Source of the DNA: Eggerthellaceae bacterium
GTDB lineage: Bacteria > Actinomycetota > Coriobacteriia > Coriobacteriales > Eggerthellaceae
Length of the DNA stretch: 64,000 nt
Direction of reading: 5' to 3'
Assembly: GCA_009782615.1 (NCBI GenBank)
Contig: WRIS01000001.1
Coordinates: forward strand, 62,001 to 126,000
In this document: positions 24,534 through 32,512 of the stretch, piece by piece
How the letters are laid out: the number at the start of each line of letters is the position of its first letter
How positions within the stretch are numbered: the first letter of the stretch is position 1
Notes under the pieces: generated by a model
What the model was told of the DNA's origin: nothing
What the model saw: only the letters and a program-made list of their open reading frames with translations
The model's database searches: none
Made by a program: the position numbers and the translations under genes

Positions 24534-25916
24534 ATGGAATGCGAATCTTTTATCTTGCAAGACGCTACGGTCATTTGCGAACACGAGGTATTGCCCCATC
24601 ATGATGTGGTAGTGCTCAACGGACGAATAAAATCTATTCGCCCGACTAGTGCCAACAAACGATTCAGAAGTTTTGAAGATTCAAACGAAATGAACTTGAT
24701 TGAATCAGCGCAATCGATTATTGATGAAGCCGCTGATTTTGGTGATGATGCTCGGGTACCAAAGGAAAAACAAACCATTATTGATGCTCGTGGTTGTTAT
24801 GTGATACCAGGCATTATCGACATCCATTCTGATTTCATCGAAAATGTTGCAAGTCCTCGTCCTGGTGTTGTGATGGATTTGAACACTGCCCTTTATGAAG
24901 CCGAACGCGAGTTGGTGGCGCATGGCGTTACTACTATTTATCATTCGCTTTCTATCTATCAATCAACGGTATTCGACCACAAGCCCATTCGCAGTTTTGA
25001 AAACGTTTCCGCTTTGATTGCGCACATTCACCGCATGCGGCAAGCAGAAGAACGCGACCATTTGATTCGCCATCGCCTGCACTTGAGAGTCGAAATTGAC
25101 GCTTTCAATATGTATGATGCTGTCAAGGGCTACCTTGCTGATGGGCTTGTTGACCTTCTTTCGTTTATGGATCATACCCCAGGGCAAGGGCAATACGCTG
25201 ACCTTAAGGTGTATGGCGACACTTTGAAGGGGTATCGAAACCTCAGCGATGAGGATATAGCCAAAATAATTGCGGAAAAACAAGCCGCCGATAAGTTGAG
25301 TATGGCGCAGTTGTTGGAGCTTTCGCGCATGGCAAAGATGCAAGGTATTGCCCTGGCATCTCACGATGATGACTCGTGTGAAAAACTTGATTTGATGGAG
25401 GAGTTAGAAACTTCGATTTCGGAGTTTCCCATCACTCTTGATGTTGCTGAAAGCGCTCGCAGACGCGGTATGCACACCTTAGCGGGTGCGCCGAACGTGT
25501 TATTGGGACGCTCCCATTCATCGAACCTTTCTGCGCGTGAAGCGGTGTGTGCTAACCTTGTTGATGTGCTTTGCAGCGACTATTATCCTGCGGCATTATT
25601 AAACGCTGCCTTTATCTTGCATCATGAGTGCGGGATAGATTTGGCGCGTGCGATTGCGCTGATAACTATCAATCCTGCGCGGGCAGTACATCTTGATAAA
25701 GAGTTTGGCTCAATTTCCATCGGGAAACGTGCCGATATTTTGCTGGTGCGCGAAATTGGAGAAAACACTCCTGTAGTATCGCAGGCTTTTGTAGGCGGGC
25801 ACTGTGTCTACCAATCACACTATCCGCAGTTTGCAAGTTCTTCTGAAAGCGAACATGAGAATTGCCAGAGGGCAAAAGAAGGGCAAGCAACGCAAGAAAA
25901 AGTTAGGGTGAGGTAA
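24534..25916 (+). CDS. phnM: Alpha-D-ribose 1-methylphosphonate 5-triphosphate diphosphatase
   Basis: An amidohydrolase-fold enzyme that removes diphosphate from ribose-1-methylphosphonate-5-triphosphate before C-P cleavage. Metal-binding and signature residues are in VIPGIIDIHSDFIENVASPRPGV (the family has H-x-D in place of H-x-H), LASHDDDS (about 278) and CSDYYPAALLNAAF (about 344-357). At 460 residues it is longer than E. coli PhnM (378), with extra sequence at residues ~40-75 and a charged C-terminal tail after the last beta strand. A 56-bp gap precedes it, the only one of note inside the operon; GAAGAGG precedes the ATG. phnL begins right after its stop. Confidence 0.92.
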   Translation: MECESFILQDATVICEHEVLPHHDVVVLNGRIKSIRPTSANKRFRSFEDSNEMNLIESAQSIIDEAADFGDDARVPKEKQTIIDARGCYVIPGIIDIHSDFIENVASPRPGVVMDLNTALYEAERELVAHGVTTIYHSLSIYQSTVFDHKPIRSFENVSALIAHIHRMRQAEERDHLIRHRLHLRVEIDAFNMYDAVKGYLADGLVDLLSFMDHTPGQGQYADLKVYGDTLKGYRNLSDEDIAKIIAEKQAADKLSMAQLLELSRMAKMQGIALASHDDDSCEKLDLMEELETSISEFPITLDVAESARRRGMHTLAGAPNVLLGRSHSSNLSAREAVCANLVDVLCSDYYPAALLNAAFILHHECGIDLARAIALITINPARAVHLDKEFGSISIGKRADILLVREIGENTPVVSQAFVGGHCVYQSHYPQFASSSESEHENCQRAKEGQATQEKVRVR

Positions 25917-26669
25917 ATGGAAGCAGCCTATACGCTTGAAAATGCTCAAGTTCCTTATTTGGGAAAAGAACGCCCTTTGCTCAGTATCGAAGGGCTCACC
26001 AAATCCTTTACAGTTCATGCCATGAATCGCCATATCCAAGGGTGTCGCAATATTGATTTGGCTGTCATGCCAGGGGAATTTGTTGGAATAACAGGGAAGA
26101 GCGGCAGCGGCAAATCGACCATTCTTCGCTGTCTTTTTCGGACGAATTTCCCCGAAAAAGGCTCCATGTGGTATGACTCAGTCGCTTTTGGCTATATCGA
26201 TCTTGCTCAGGCAAGCCAGCGCCAGATTGTGTATCTGCGTACCCACGAAATCGGCTACGTTACCCAATTTTTGAACGTATTGCCCCGCCGAAGTGCTTAC
26301 GACATCGTGTTGCAAAGCGCCCTTGAGACCTACGGAAGCAAGCATCCTGAACTTTGTCACAGCGAAACTGAAAAGATGCTCACGCACTTTAATTTGGCAG
26401 AAGAACTTTGGGCAGTGTATCCGCGGACATTTTCAGGGGGCGAAAAACTGCGTCTCAATATTGCTGCAGCGATGATTAAGCAACCGCGCTTGTTATTGTT
26501 AGACGAACCAACCGCGTCCCTCGACAATGCCTCAAAATTAAAAGTACGCGAATTGATTGAACAGCTCAAGAACCAAGGCACCACCATGTTGGGAATTTTC
26601 CATGATTTGGAATTCATGGAGGGTCTTTGTGACCGCGAATTCAACATGCAGGAAGGTATCATGGTATGA
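25917..26669 (+). CDS. phnL: C-P lyase ABC-type ATPase PhnL
   Basis: Second ABC ATPase of the C-P lyase system, which with PhnK drives conformational changes of the core complex. Walker A GKSGSGKSTILRCLFR, signature FSGGEKLRLNIAAAMI and Walker B LLLLDEPTASLD are intact. Family-specific features are the preceding HIQGCRNIDLAVMPGEFVGI and the segment IGYVTQFLNVLPRRSAYDIV. It has 250 residues, near the E. coli size. ATG follows the phnM stop directly and its own stop overlaps the next gene as ATGA, so the last three genes are coupled. Confidence 0.92.
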   Translation: MEAAYTLENAQVPYLGKERPLLSIEGLTKSFTVHAMNRHIQGCRNIDLAVMPGEFVGITGKSGSGKSTILRCLFRTNFPEKGSMWYDSVAFGYIDLAQASQRQIVYLRTHEIGYVTQFLNVLPRRSAYDIVLQSALETYGSKHPELCHSETEKMLTHFNLAEELWAVYPRTFSGGEKLRLNIAAAMIKQPRLLLLDEPTASLDNASKLKVRELIEQLKNQGTTMLGIFHDLEFMEGLCDREFNMQEGIMV

Positions 26670-27577
26670 TTTTGTCTTACCCCTCAAATACAAGGGAAAC
26701 AAGACGACAGGTGGTGAATCCCTTTACTATGACGGCGGAGTCAACCGAAACTTTATTGCGTTTTTTGGGGCGGGATGATGCTTTTAATCCCTGTTGTGAT
26801 TTTCATATTCATTCTAATATTTCAGATGGATCAGAAAATTTCAAAGAGATTATTGAACAGGCAGCACGCCGTGAACTCACCCATATTGCCTTTACAAACC
26901 ACGACACGACGGTAGGGCTTGATTTTGCAATTGAAACGGCTAATTCTTTTGGGCTCACCGCTCTTGGGGGCATTGAGATAAGTGCGTGGGATGTTGAAAC
27001 CAAAAAGAAAGTACATATCCTTGGATATGGGTTGCGCAGCGATTCTTCGGCGATTAAGGCACTTTGCCAAGGAACTTTAGAGCAAAGGCGCGAAAATACG
27101 TGTTGGCAAATGAATCAACTTCTTGATGCGGGCTATGAAGTCGATATCGAACGGGCGGCAGAGCTTTCCCAATACTCAACTTCCTTCTATAAGCAACATC
27201 TCATGGCGGCACTTACCGACGAAGCCTACGGCAGCGCGAAATACAAGAATTTGAGTCACAGTCTCTTTAAGGGAGAAGGAATTTGCGCCCGCGATATCAG
27301 CTATGTCGATGCTTGTGAGGCCGTGAGCGCCATCGTTGCAGACGGGGGAGTTGCGGTACTTGCCCACCCAGGGCAACTTGACAGCTACGGGATGGTTCCC
27401 GCTTTGGTGGAGTGCGGTCTGCGCGGTATTGAGCGCTTTCATCCCGACCATGGCCCTTCAGATTGGCAGCGCTGTGGGGAACTGGAGGCGCGCTACGGGC
27501 TCTTCCATACGGGCGGCTCTGACTATCATGGAACCTTTAGCGACGTCCCTCATATAGGCTTTCGCGGAATAGCTTAA
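26666..27577 (+). CDS. phnPP: PHP-domain phosphoribosyl cyclic phosphate phosphodiesterase
   Basis: A 303-residue PHP-fold metallo-phosphoesterase. Metal ligands are visible in CDFHIHSNISDGS (about 44-56), FTNHDTTVGL, GGIEISAW, VLAHPGQ, and HTGGSDYHGTF near the C-terminus. It lies at the end of the C-P lyase operon, where proteobacteria have the beta-lactamase-fold PhnP. A PHP enzyme from Eggerthella lenta is known to hydrolyse the cyclic phosphate product of C-P lyase, removing both ester bonds; this gene is placed to do the same. The symbol follows that usage and is inferred. ATGA overlap with phnL defines the start; an internal ATG at 26729 is possible. Confidence 0.82.
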   Translation: MILSYPSNTRETRRQVVNPFTMTAESTETLLRFLGRDDAFNPCCDFHIHSNISDGSENFKEIIEQAARRELTHIAFTNHDTTVGLDFAIETANSFGLTALGGIEISAWDVETKKKVHILGYGLRSDSSAIKALCQGTLEQRRENTCWQMNQLLDAGYEVDIERAAELSQYSTSFYKQHLMAALTDEAYGSAKYKNLSHSLFKGEGICARDISYVDACEAVSAIVADGGVAVLAHPGQLDSYGMVPALVECGLRGIERFHPDHGPSDWQRCGELEARYGLFHTGGSDYHGTFSDVPHIGFRGIA

Positions 27578-27697
27578 GCTTCTACGTTTACAATATTAGA
27601 AATGTGTAAATAGGACTCTTCGCACCTATTGCTTTTTCTGTACTAAGATTATACGGGTAAGATGCTATATCAATATATAGGGCTTAGGGAGAGAGAT

Positions 27698-27937
27698 ATG
27701 AGTGTCGAACTTACTTTGTGCCTTGATGAAAAGGCAGTAGAAAAAGGGAAACGGTTTGCCTTGCAGCAAAACAGCTCCCTTTCGCAGTTGGTTGAAAATT
27801 ACTTTAATCTGTTGGACAGCTCTAGTCTTGAGGAAATTCCTGTTTCTCAGAAGCTTCAATCTTTGGCTGGCATCGGGTCGGGTGGTTCCGCTGAAGACGA
27901 CTATCGGGTACATCTTGAAGGAAAGCATGAAAGGTAG
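27698..27937 (+). CDS. Antitoxin-like small protein (DUF6364-type)
   Basis: A 79-residue protein beginning SVELTLCLDEKAVEKGKRFA and continuing SSLSQLVENYFNLL, the pattern of ribbon-helix-helix-like DUF6364 antitoxins that normally precede a PIN-domain toxin. The ATG at 27698 follows GGGAGAGAG; an upstream ATG at 27662 lacks a site. No toxin follows: a short ATGAAAG reading overlaps the end in the usual toxin position, but runs into the 27963-28015 palindrome after ~12 codons. It may be an orphan or a remnant. The family assignment rests on pattern resemblance only. Confidence 0.6.
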   Translation: MSVELTLCLDEKAVEKGKRFALQQNSSLSQLVENYFNLLDSSSLEEIPVSQKLQSLAGIGSGGSAEDDYRVHLEGKHER

Positions 27938-27962
27938 AGGTTCGTTTTCGTGCGATGTTTCT

Positions 27963-28015
27963 AGGAGTCCATCTTGAACTATTAAGAAATTCTTAATAGT
28001 TCAAGATGGACTCCT
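27963..28015. repeat. Perfect inverted repeat, 26-bp arms, 1-base centre
   Basis: Left arm 27963-27988 begins AGGAGTCCATC and right arm 27990-28015 is its exact reverse complement; only base 27989 is unpaired. It sits between the convergent antitoxin-like and ABC permease genes. As RNA it would make a very long hairpin, so a bidirectional terminator is possible, although T-tracts are poor; a palindromic mobile-element remnant or recombination site is an alternative. Confidence 0.9.
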
Positions 28016-28033
28016 GCAGTTTTTCGTAGACTA

Positions 28034-29335
28034 TCACGCTTTGTGAAGTCTGGCGCTCAGGGCTGCTGTCCGAGCGCTTTTCTTGCGAAACTTTAAGGCT
28101 GCCAGCACAAAGAACAGTGCAATGAAAGCCCACAGCACGGTGAGATTCATGCAGATATCCATAAGGCTTGCCCCGCGCAACATGACGGCGCGCAGTGCAT
28201 CGACACCGTAGGTAAGCGGCAGGCATTTGCTCAAGACCTGAAGCCATTGAGGCGAACTTGAAAGCCCAAAGATGCCAGAGAGCAATATCTGTGGCACCAC
28301 AAAAAGCAGCATAAGCTGAATGACTTGGAAAGCATTACTTGCCAAGCCTGAGATAAGCAACCCCAGCGTTACGGAAACAAGCGCCAAAGATACTGCTGTC
28401 AAAACGACCAACCATATAGCGCCTTCGTTGGGAAAGCCAATGAAGGTGATAGCGACCCAAAGAATAATGCTTGACTGCAAAAGTGCTAAAACTCCAAAGC
28501 CCAAAGTATAGCCACCCAGTATCTGAGTCGGCTTCACAGGCGTGGTTAAAAAGCGCGTCATGGTGCCTGCGCCGCGTTCGTTTACCAACGACATACCACT
28601 GGTAAGAAAAACAAAAACGAAGAGGAACACGCCGATAAATACTGGACCGTAAAAGTCAAACATCTTCCAGTTTTCGTTGCCGTGCAAATAACTCATTTCG
28701 ATATCTTGAATAGGCATAAACTCAGTGATATCAAAGGTAAACATGTCTGATAAATCGGCATCTAACGGGGAGGGGCCACCCTCGAGAAATTCACTGAGTT
28801 CGGGGGGAAGCTGTGCTTTTGCAGCATCGGGAAGAGTCAAGGTGATTGACTCAAGCACGGCTTTCATGTCTTCTTGGCGCGCCTTCGCTTCAGCTTGCTT
28901 ACCTGCGAGCTCTTCCTTTTTCCCGTCAATTGTTGCGGTCATATCTTCGGCTGCAAGCTTGCGCGCATCACTTAAGGCAGCAGATACTGCGGTCATAACA
29001 GCTGCTGTTTTGGTTGAGTCAGTGCCCTCAGCCCAAATGTCTAAAGTGGTGTCATCTTTCATGCGCAAGACAGCATCAGCCTCGTCATTTTTAAGCATTC
29101 TTTCCGCTTCGCTGGTGTCTACCTGCCACACGCGAGCATCTTGTTGTTCAAGGGCAGCCTGAAAGTCTGCGGGAAGGTCGACGGCAGCCAGGCGGGGTGA
29201 ATAAGCACCCGCACCAAGAAGAACTGAGAGCAACCATAAAACGATAAGCGGTCCGACAAAAAGCAGGGCAAGGGTTCTTTTGTCATGAGCAAATTGAAGA
29301 AGAATACGGCGCGCAATAGCAAGTATGTTAGTCAT
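28034..29335 (-). CDS. ABC-2 type transporter permease
   Basis: A 433-residue membrane protein with the ABC-2 exporter layout: an N-terminal membrane segment (about 20-42, LLFVGPLIVLWLLSVLLGAG), a long extracytoplasmic domain (about 43-200, with a charged helix near EELAGKQAEAKARQEDM) and five or so C-terminal membrane segments. The motif FVFLTSGMSLVNERGAGTMTRFLTTP (about 236-261) is the typical cytoplasmic coupling region. The start at 29335 has GGAGG six bases upstream and overlaps the ATPase stop by 8 bp (ATGACTAA). Drug or lipid export is possible; substrate unknown. Confidence 0.88.
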   Translation of the reverse strand: MTNILAIARRILLQFAHDKRTLALLFVGPLIVLWLLSVLLGAGAYSPRLAAVDLPADFQAALEQQDARVWQVDTSEAERMLKNDEADAVLRMKDDTTLDIWAEGTDSTKTAAVMTAVSAALSDARKLAAEDMTATIDGKKEELAGKQAEAKARQEDMKAVLESITLTLPDAAKAQLPPELSEFLEGGPSPLDADLSDMFTFDITEFMPIQDIEMSYLHGNENWKMFDFYGPVFIGVFLFVFVFLTSGMSLVNERGAGTMTRFLTTPVKPTQILGGYTLGFGVLALLQSSIILWVAITFIGFPNEGAIWLVVLTAVSLALVSVTLGLLISGLASNAFQVIQLMLLFVVPQILLSGIFGLSSSPQWLQVLSKCLPLTYGVDALRAVMLRGASLMDICMNLTVLWAFIALFFVLAALKFRKKSARTAALSARLHKA

Positions 29336-30122
29336 TTTTTGCCTCCGTTTCAAGAGCTCCTTCTTCTTTCCCAGCCATTTCCCCCAGCTTCAAAAATGCA
29401 GCTTCCAAATCAGTTGTTTTAGTGCGTTTGAGCAAGGCGGCAGGGGAATCCTTCGCGATGAGTTTTCCTGCGCGCAGCATAGCGACCGTGTCGCAGCGGG
29501 CGGCTTCGTCCATGATATGGGTGGTTACGAGAAGCGTTTTTCCTTGCGTGCAAAGTTCGCGAAATCCGTCCCAAATATGGATGCGATGTTCGGGATCTAA
29601 GCCGACGGTTGGTTCATCGAACACCAACAAATCAGGCGAGTGCAAAAGCGCAATGGCAAGGGATAGGCGGCGCTTCATGCCGCCCGAATACTGCGACACC
29701 ATCTTCTTTTTGTCGGCATTAAGGCGTGTAAAGGCAAACACTTCATCGATGGCTTTCGCAAGGGCAGTACCCTTCATTCCGTATAAGGTTCCAAAAAAAC
29801 GCAAGTTATCCTCGGCAGTGATGTCGTTGTAGAGCGCTTCGTCTTGGGGCATGAATCCAATCTTTTTGCGGGCGTTAGGGTAGGGCGGCGCTTCGCCTAA
29901 CACGCGCACCTCTCCTGAAGTGGGAAGCATGATTCCCATGATGAGGTTCACCAGAGTAGTTTTCCCGCAACCCGAAGGTCCAAGCAAACAAACGATGCTT
30001 CCTGGCGCCACTTCAAAACTGACATGGTCAAGAACGGTTTGCCGCATATCAACAAGGGGAGTCTTTCTGCCGAAACACTGAACCACATTAACCAGTTCGA
30101 TGGCGGGGGTGTTTTCTTTCAT
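29328..30122 (-). CDS. ABC transporter ATP-binding protein (ABC-2 exporter)
   Basis: A 264-residue ATPase that pairs with the permease downstream. Walker A GPSGCGKTTLVNLIMG, Q-loop IGFMPQDEALYNDIT, signature YSGGMKRRLSLAIALL, Walker B LLVFDEPTVGLDP and the switch histidine (VTTHIMDEA) are all present. The ATG at 30122 is chosen because AAGGGAC precedes it and the conserved domain starts soon after (IELVNVVQCFG); a longer in-frame reading to 30209 has no support. The two genes overlap and form an operon. Confidence 0.92.
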   Translation of the reverse strand: MKENTPAIELVNVVQCFGRKTPLVDMRQTVLDHVSFEVAPGSIVCLLGPSGCGKTTLVNLIMGIMLPTSGEVRVLGEAPPYPNARKKIGFMPQDEALYNDITAEDNLRFFGTLYGMKGTALAKAIDEVFAFTRLNADKKKMVSQYSGGMKRRLSLAIALLHSPDLLVFDEPTVGLDPEHRIHIWDGFRELCTQGKTLLVTTHIMDEAARCDTVAMLRAGKLIAKDSPAALLKRTKTTDLEAAFLKLGEMAGKEEGALETEAKND

Positions 30123-30219
30123 TACAAGTCCCTTCTTCGGCGTTTTCGATAGGTGCGGTTCTTGGCGGGTAGTGCCTATGCTCACGCATCGCGCGTCCGC
30201 TTCATGCAAAATCGTTAGT

Positions 30220-31116
30220 CTAGACCTTGAATAAATCGGTGCTCAAATACTTTTCCCCTCGGTCGGGCAGGATGGTAACTATTACGCCCGTGTCTATTTC
30301 TTCAGCCACCCGCAAAGCGGCTAACATGGCAGCCCCGCTCGACATGCCGACGAAAATGCCTTCCTGCTGCACGATTTGCCGTGCCGTTTCGTAGGCGTCT
30401 TCGGTGTCAATGAGAATACTCTCATCGATTTCGTTGATGTTGTATATTTCAGGAACGATGGCTTCAGCAAGGCTTTTCAGTCCTTGGATGTAGTGCCCTT
30501 TGACTGGCTGCGCTTCGATTATCTTGACTTTAGGATTGCGCTCTTTAAGCATCATTCCAACCCCCATGAGCGTGCCTGAAGTACCCAGAGCGGAAACAAA
30601 ATGCGTCACCCGCCCTTCGGTTTGCTCCCAAATTTCTTCGGCAGTGGTCTTGTAGTGCGCGGCGGTATTGTAGTGGTTAGAGAACTGGTTGGGATTGAAA
30701 TATTTATCAGGGTTCGCCTCAACCAATTCCTTGGCTTTCATGATGGCACCGTCGGTTCCCAATTCTGGCGCGGTAAGGATGATTTCGGTGCCGAAGGCTT
30801 TCATCATCTTTTGCCGTTCAATCGACACGGCTGAACTCATGACAATTTGTACTCGATAGCCCTTAACGGCGCCTATCATCGCCAGCCCAATGCCCGTGTT
30901 TCCCGAGGTCGCTTCGATGATAATCTTGTCTTTGGTCAGCGTACCTTCGGCTTCGGCTTGTTCTACCATCTTGAGCGCGATGCGGTCTTTGATGCTGCCA
31001 GTGGGATTGAAGCCTTCAAACTTGGCGTAAAGTTCCACTGACGGGTTCGGGTTCATGCGATTTATGCGCACCAAGGGGGTATTCCCAATAGTGTCGAGTA
31101 TGTTGCCATATATCAT
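30220..31116 (-). CDS. cysK: Cysteine synthase (O-acetylserine sulfhydrylase)
   Basis: PLP enzyme making cysteine from O-acetylserine and sulfide. The PLP lysine lies in NPTGSIKDRIAL (about 37-48); the phosphate/substrate loop is EATSGNTGIGLAM (about 64-76); the glycine loop ALGTSGTLMGVG follows at about 175. The C-terminal GMSSGAAMLAAL is typical. At 298 residues it is slightly short for CysK (~310) and could equally be a CysM-type enzyme. It is monocistronic: repeats and a terminator separate it from tRNA-Val, and 98 bp separate it from the exporter ATPase. Confidence 0.92.
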   Translation of the reverse strand: MIYGNILDTIGNTPLVRINRMNPNPSVELYAKFEGFNPTGSIKDRIALKMVEQAEAEGTLTKDKIIIEATSGNTGIGLAMIGAVKGYRVQIVMSSAVSIERQKMMKAFGTEIILTAPELGTDGAIMKAKELVEANPDKYFNPNQFSNHYNTAAHYKTTAEEIWEQTEGRVTHFVSALGTSGTLMGVGMMLKERNPKVKIIEAQPVKGHYIQGLKSLAEAIVPEIYNINEIDESILIDTEDAYETARQIVQQEGIFVGMSSGAAMLAALRVAEEIDTGVIVTILPDRGEKYLSTDLFKV

Positions 31117-31150
31117 GTAAAACCTCCTTGCATTATCATACCATGTGCTG

Positions 31151-31262
31151 GGAGCGATAGGCGACAGCGACTATCGATAGGCGACAGCCGACAACGAGCG
31201 TTGCTGGGCGACAGCCGACAGCTGACAGCTGACAGCTGACAGCGAGCGTTGCTGGGCGACAA
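31151..31262. repeat. Clustered short repeats (GACAGCT units and GAGCGTTGCTGGGCGACA blocks)
   Basis: Between cysK and the tRNA-Val terminator. GACAGCT or close variants repeat in tandem (about 31206-31243), flanked by two copies of CGAGCGTTGCTGGGCGACA (31195-31213 and 31243-31261) and GATAGGCGACAGC variants on the left. The block carries no convincing gene. It may have grown by slippage. Confidence 0.8.
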
Positions 31263-31272
31263 GGAGAAAGCA

Positions 31273-31294
31273 AAGCCACCAGAGAAGGTGGCTT
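31273..31294 (-). terminator. Hairpin terminator after tRNA-Val
   Basis: AAGCCACC (31273-31280) pairs with GGTGGCTT (31287-31294). Read on the minus strand it lies just after the tRNA-Val CCA end and is followed by TGCTTTC, a short T-rich stretch. Confidence 0.65.
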
Positions 31295-31302
31295 GATAGT
31301 AA

Positions 31303-31377
31303 TGGTGGGCGTTACTGGATTTGAACCAGTGACCCCTGCCGTGTGAAGGCAGTGCTCTCCCGCTGAGCCAAACGCCC
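31303..31377 (-). tRNA. tRNA-Val (anticodon CAC)
   Basis: Seventy-five bases including an encoded CCA. Acceptor stem GGGCGTT/AACGCCC, D arm GCTC...GAGC, anticodon stem CTGCC/GGCAG with loop TTCACAC giving anticodon CAC, and T arm ACTGG-TTCAAAT-CCAGT all pair. Decodes GUG. Confidence 0.95.
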
Positions 31378-31457
31378 GAAACAACAACGATAAACACCAT
31401 TGTGTCCGATGTATTCTAGCGGTCATGGCATCTCTATGCAAGGAATCCATAGATTTT

Positions 31458-31488
31458 TTGAACACGAACCTACTACTTGAGTTACAAT
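31458..31488 (+). promoter_or_regulatory. Candidate promoter for the CAU tRNA
   Basis: TTGAAC at 31458 and TACAAT at 31483, spacer 19 bp, about 60 bp before the tRNA. The spacing is longer than ideal, so this is tentative. Confidence 0.35.
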
Positions 31489-31550
31489 AGTCAATCGCAT
31501 TCGACTCTCTTGAGTGTGTTTTAGGCGCGAGCGTACAGCGCAACAAGCGC

Positions 31551-31625
31551 GGGCCCATAGCTCAACGGTGGAGCAGAGGACTCATAATCCTTTGGTTGCA
31601 GGTTCGAATCCTGCTGGGCCCACCA
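31551..31625 (+). tRNA. tRNA with CAU anticodon (elongator Met, or Ile2)
   Basis: Seventy-five bases with encoded CCA. Acceptor GGGCCCA/TGGGCCC, D arm GCTC...GAGC, anticodon loop CTCATAA (CAU) and T arm GCAGG-TTCGAAT-CCTGC pair well. It lacks initiator features (it has a normal first base pair). The loop and the TTTGGTTGC variable segment also resemble tRNA-Ile2, whose C34 becomes lysidine, so Met versus Ile2 is undecided. Confidence 0.9.
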
Positions 31626-31766
31626 GTTCTATTGCACTGTTCTGTCAAACAGCAAAAACCCTTATCGACAATTCCAACCAGGGGATAGTAGCTTTGTTTT
31701 TCTGCTCTCTTTACGGGCATTTCCTGCTATACTATATACGAACAAATGTTTTATGCAGGAGGCTCT

Positions 31767-32176
31767 ATGGCAACTACCAATAATGAAATGATTATCTTCA
31801 AAACCGAAGACAACAAAGTTTCTGTCGATGTCCGCTTCGAGGGAGAAACTGTTTGGCTGACCATTGAAGATATGGCACGCCTGTTTGAAAAGTCGCGCTC
31901 AACAATTAATGAACACGTATTGAATGTATACAGCGAAGGCGAGCTCGATGAAAAAGTCTCAAAAAGAAAAATCGGGATTTCCGATTTTTCTACCAAGCCA
32001 ACAAACTTCTACAACCTCGACGTAATCATTTCGGTTGGGTATCGCGTTAAGTCTTTGCGCGGCACGCAGTTTCGCCAGTGGGCAACCAAGCGCGCACTTT
32101 ATCGCCAATCGAAAAAGAATATCTTGACAGCATCAAAGCACTCGAGAAGGCGCTCGAAAAAGAAGTAAAAGGCTAG
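31767..32176 (+). pseudogene. rhuM: RhuM-family protein remnant, internally deleted and frameshifted
   Basis: AGGAGG precedes the ATG. Residues 1-106 match the N-terminal half of RhuM (virulence RhuM family): VDVRFEGETVWLTIEDMARLFEKSRSTINEH, then NFYNLDVIISVGYRVKSLRGTQFRQWAT. After that point the frame continues into an unrelated basic tail ending at 32168. In the +1 frame the same DNA reads LSPIEKEYLDSIKALEKAL...EVKG and stops at 32176, which looks like a genuine C-terminal tail. RhuM proteins are usually about 330 residues, so roughly 200 residues appear to have been lost by an internal deletion that also broke the frame. It lies in an accessory stretch just after a tRNA gene. Confidence 0.7.
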
Positions 32177-32497
32177 GAAATGGAAAGCGAAAAAGAGCAC
32201 GAAAGGGTGTCCTCGGTGCTCTTCAGATTTTAACCGCCTGGGATTTCAGTCGGTTAAAAACGAGTTAGGTCACTTACTTGTGTTAACGAGCTACTGTTTT
32301 CGCACTGATGCCATCAAAGAACAGATAACTTTGCCGAAATGTCTAAATAATACAAATACACATTGATTTATATCTAAATTATGTGTTGTTGTGTCTTTCA
32401 GTGGCAAACATGAACCACGCAGAATGCATGGGCAAAATCGTTCACGACGAAAAAGCGTCGCAACTCCTAGCCAAGTGATTTTCTGAGTGTGTAACTA
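32177..32497. other. Gene-free accessory DNA
   Basis: No open reading frame with coding character, tRNA or clear hairpin. AT-rich around 32330-32400. It connects the rhuM remnant with the structured RNA locus. Confidence 0.5.
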
Positions 32498-32506
32498 TGC
32501 TATACT
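32498..32506 (+). promoter_or_regulatory. Extended -10 promoter of the putative RNA
   Basis: TGCTATACT, an extended -10 (TG-N-TATACT). No good -35 at 17 bp. Predicted start near 32512-32513, immediately before the first base of the RNA's closing helix. Confidence 0.55.
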
Positions 32507-32512
32507 TCAAAA

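Noticed and set aside
27662-27937. Longer start (ATG 27662) for the antitoxin-like gene
   Set aside because: No ribosome-binding site there; ATG 27698 has one and begins at the conserved strand.
31514-31783. 89-codon ORF across the CAU tRNA
   Set aside because: It is the translation of the tRNA and flank (SNPAGPTSS-like text is typical of ORFs over tRNA T arms); the tRNA explains the sequence.
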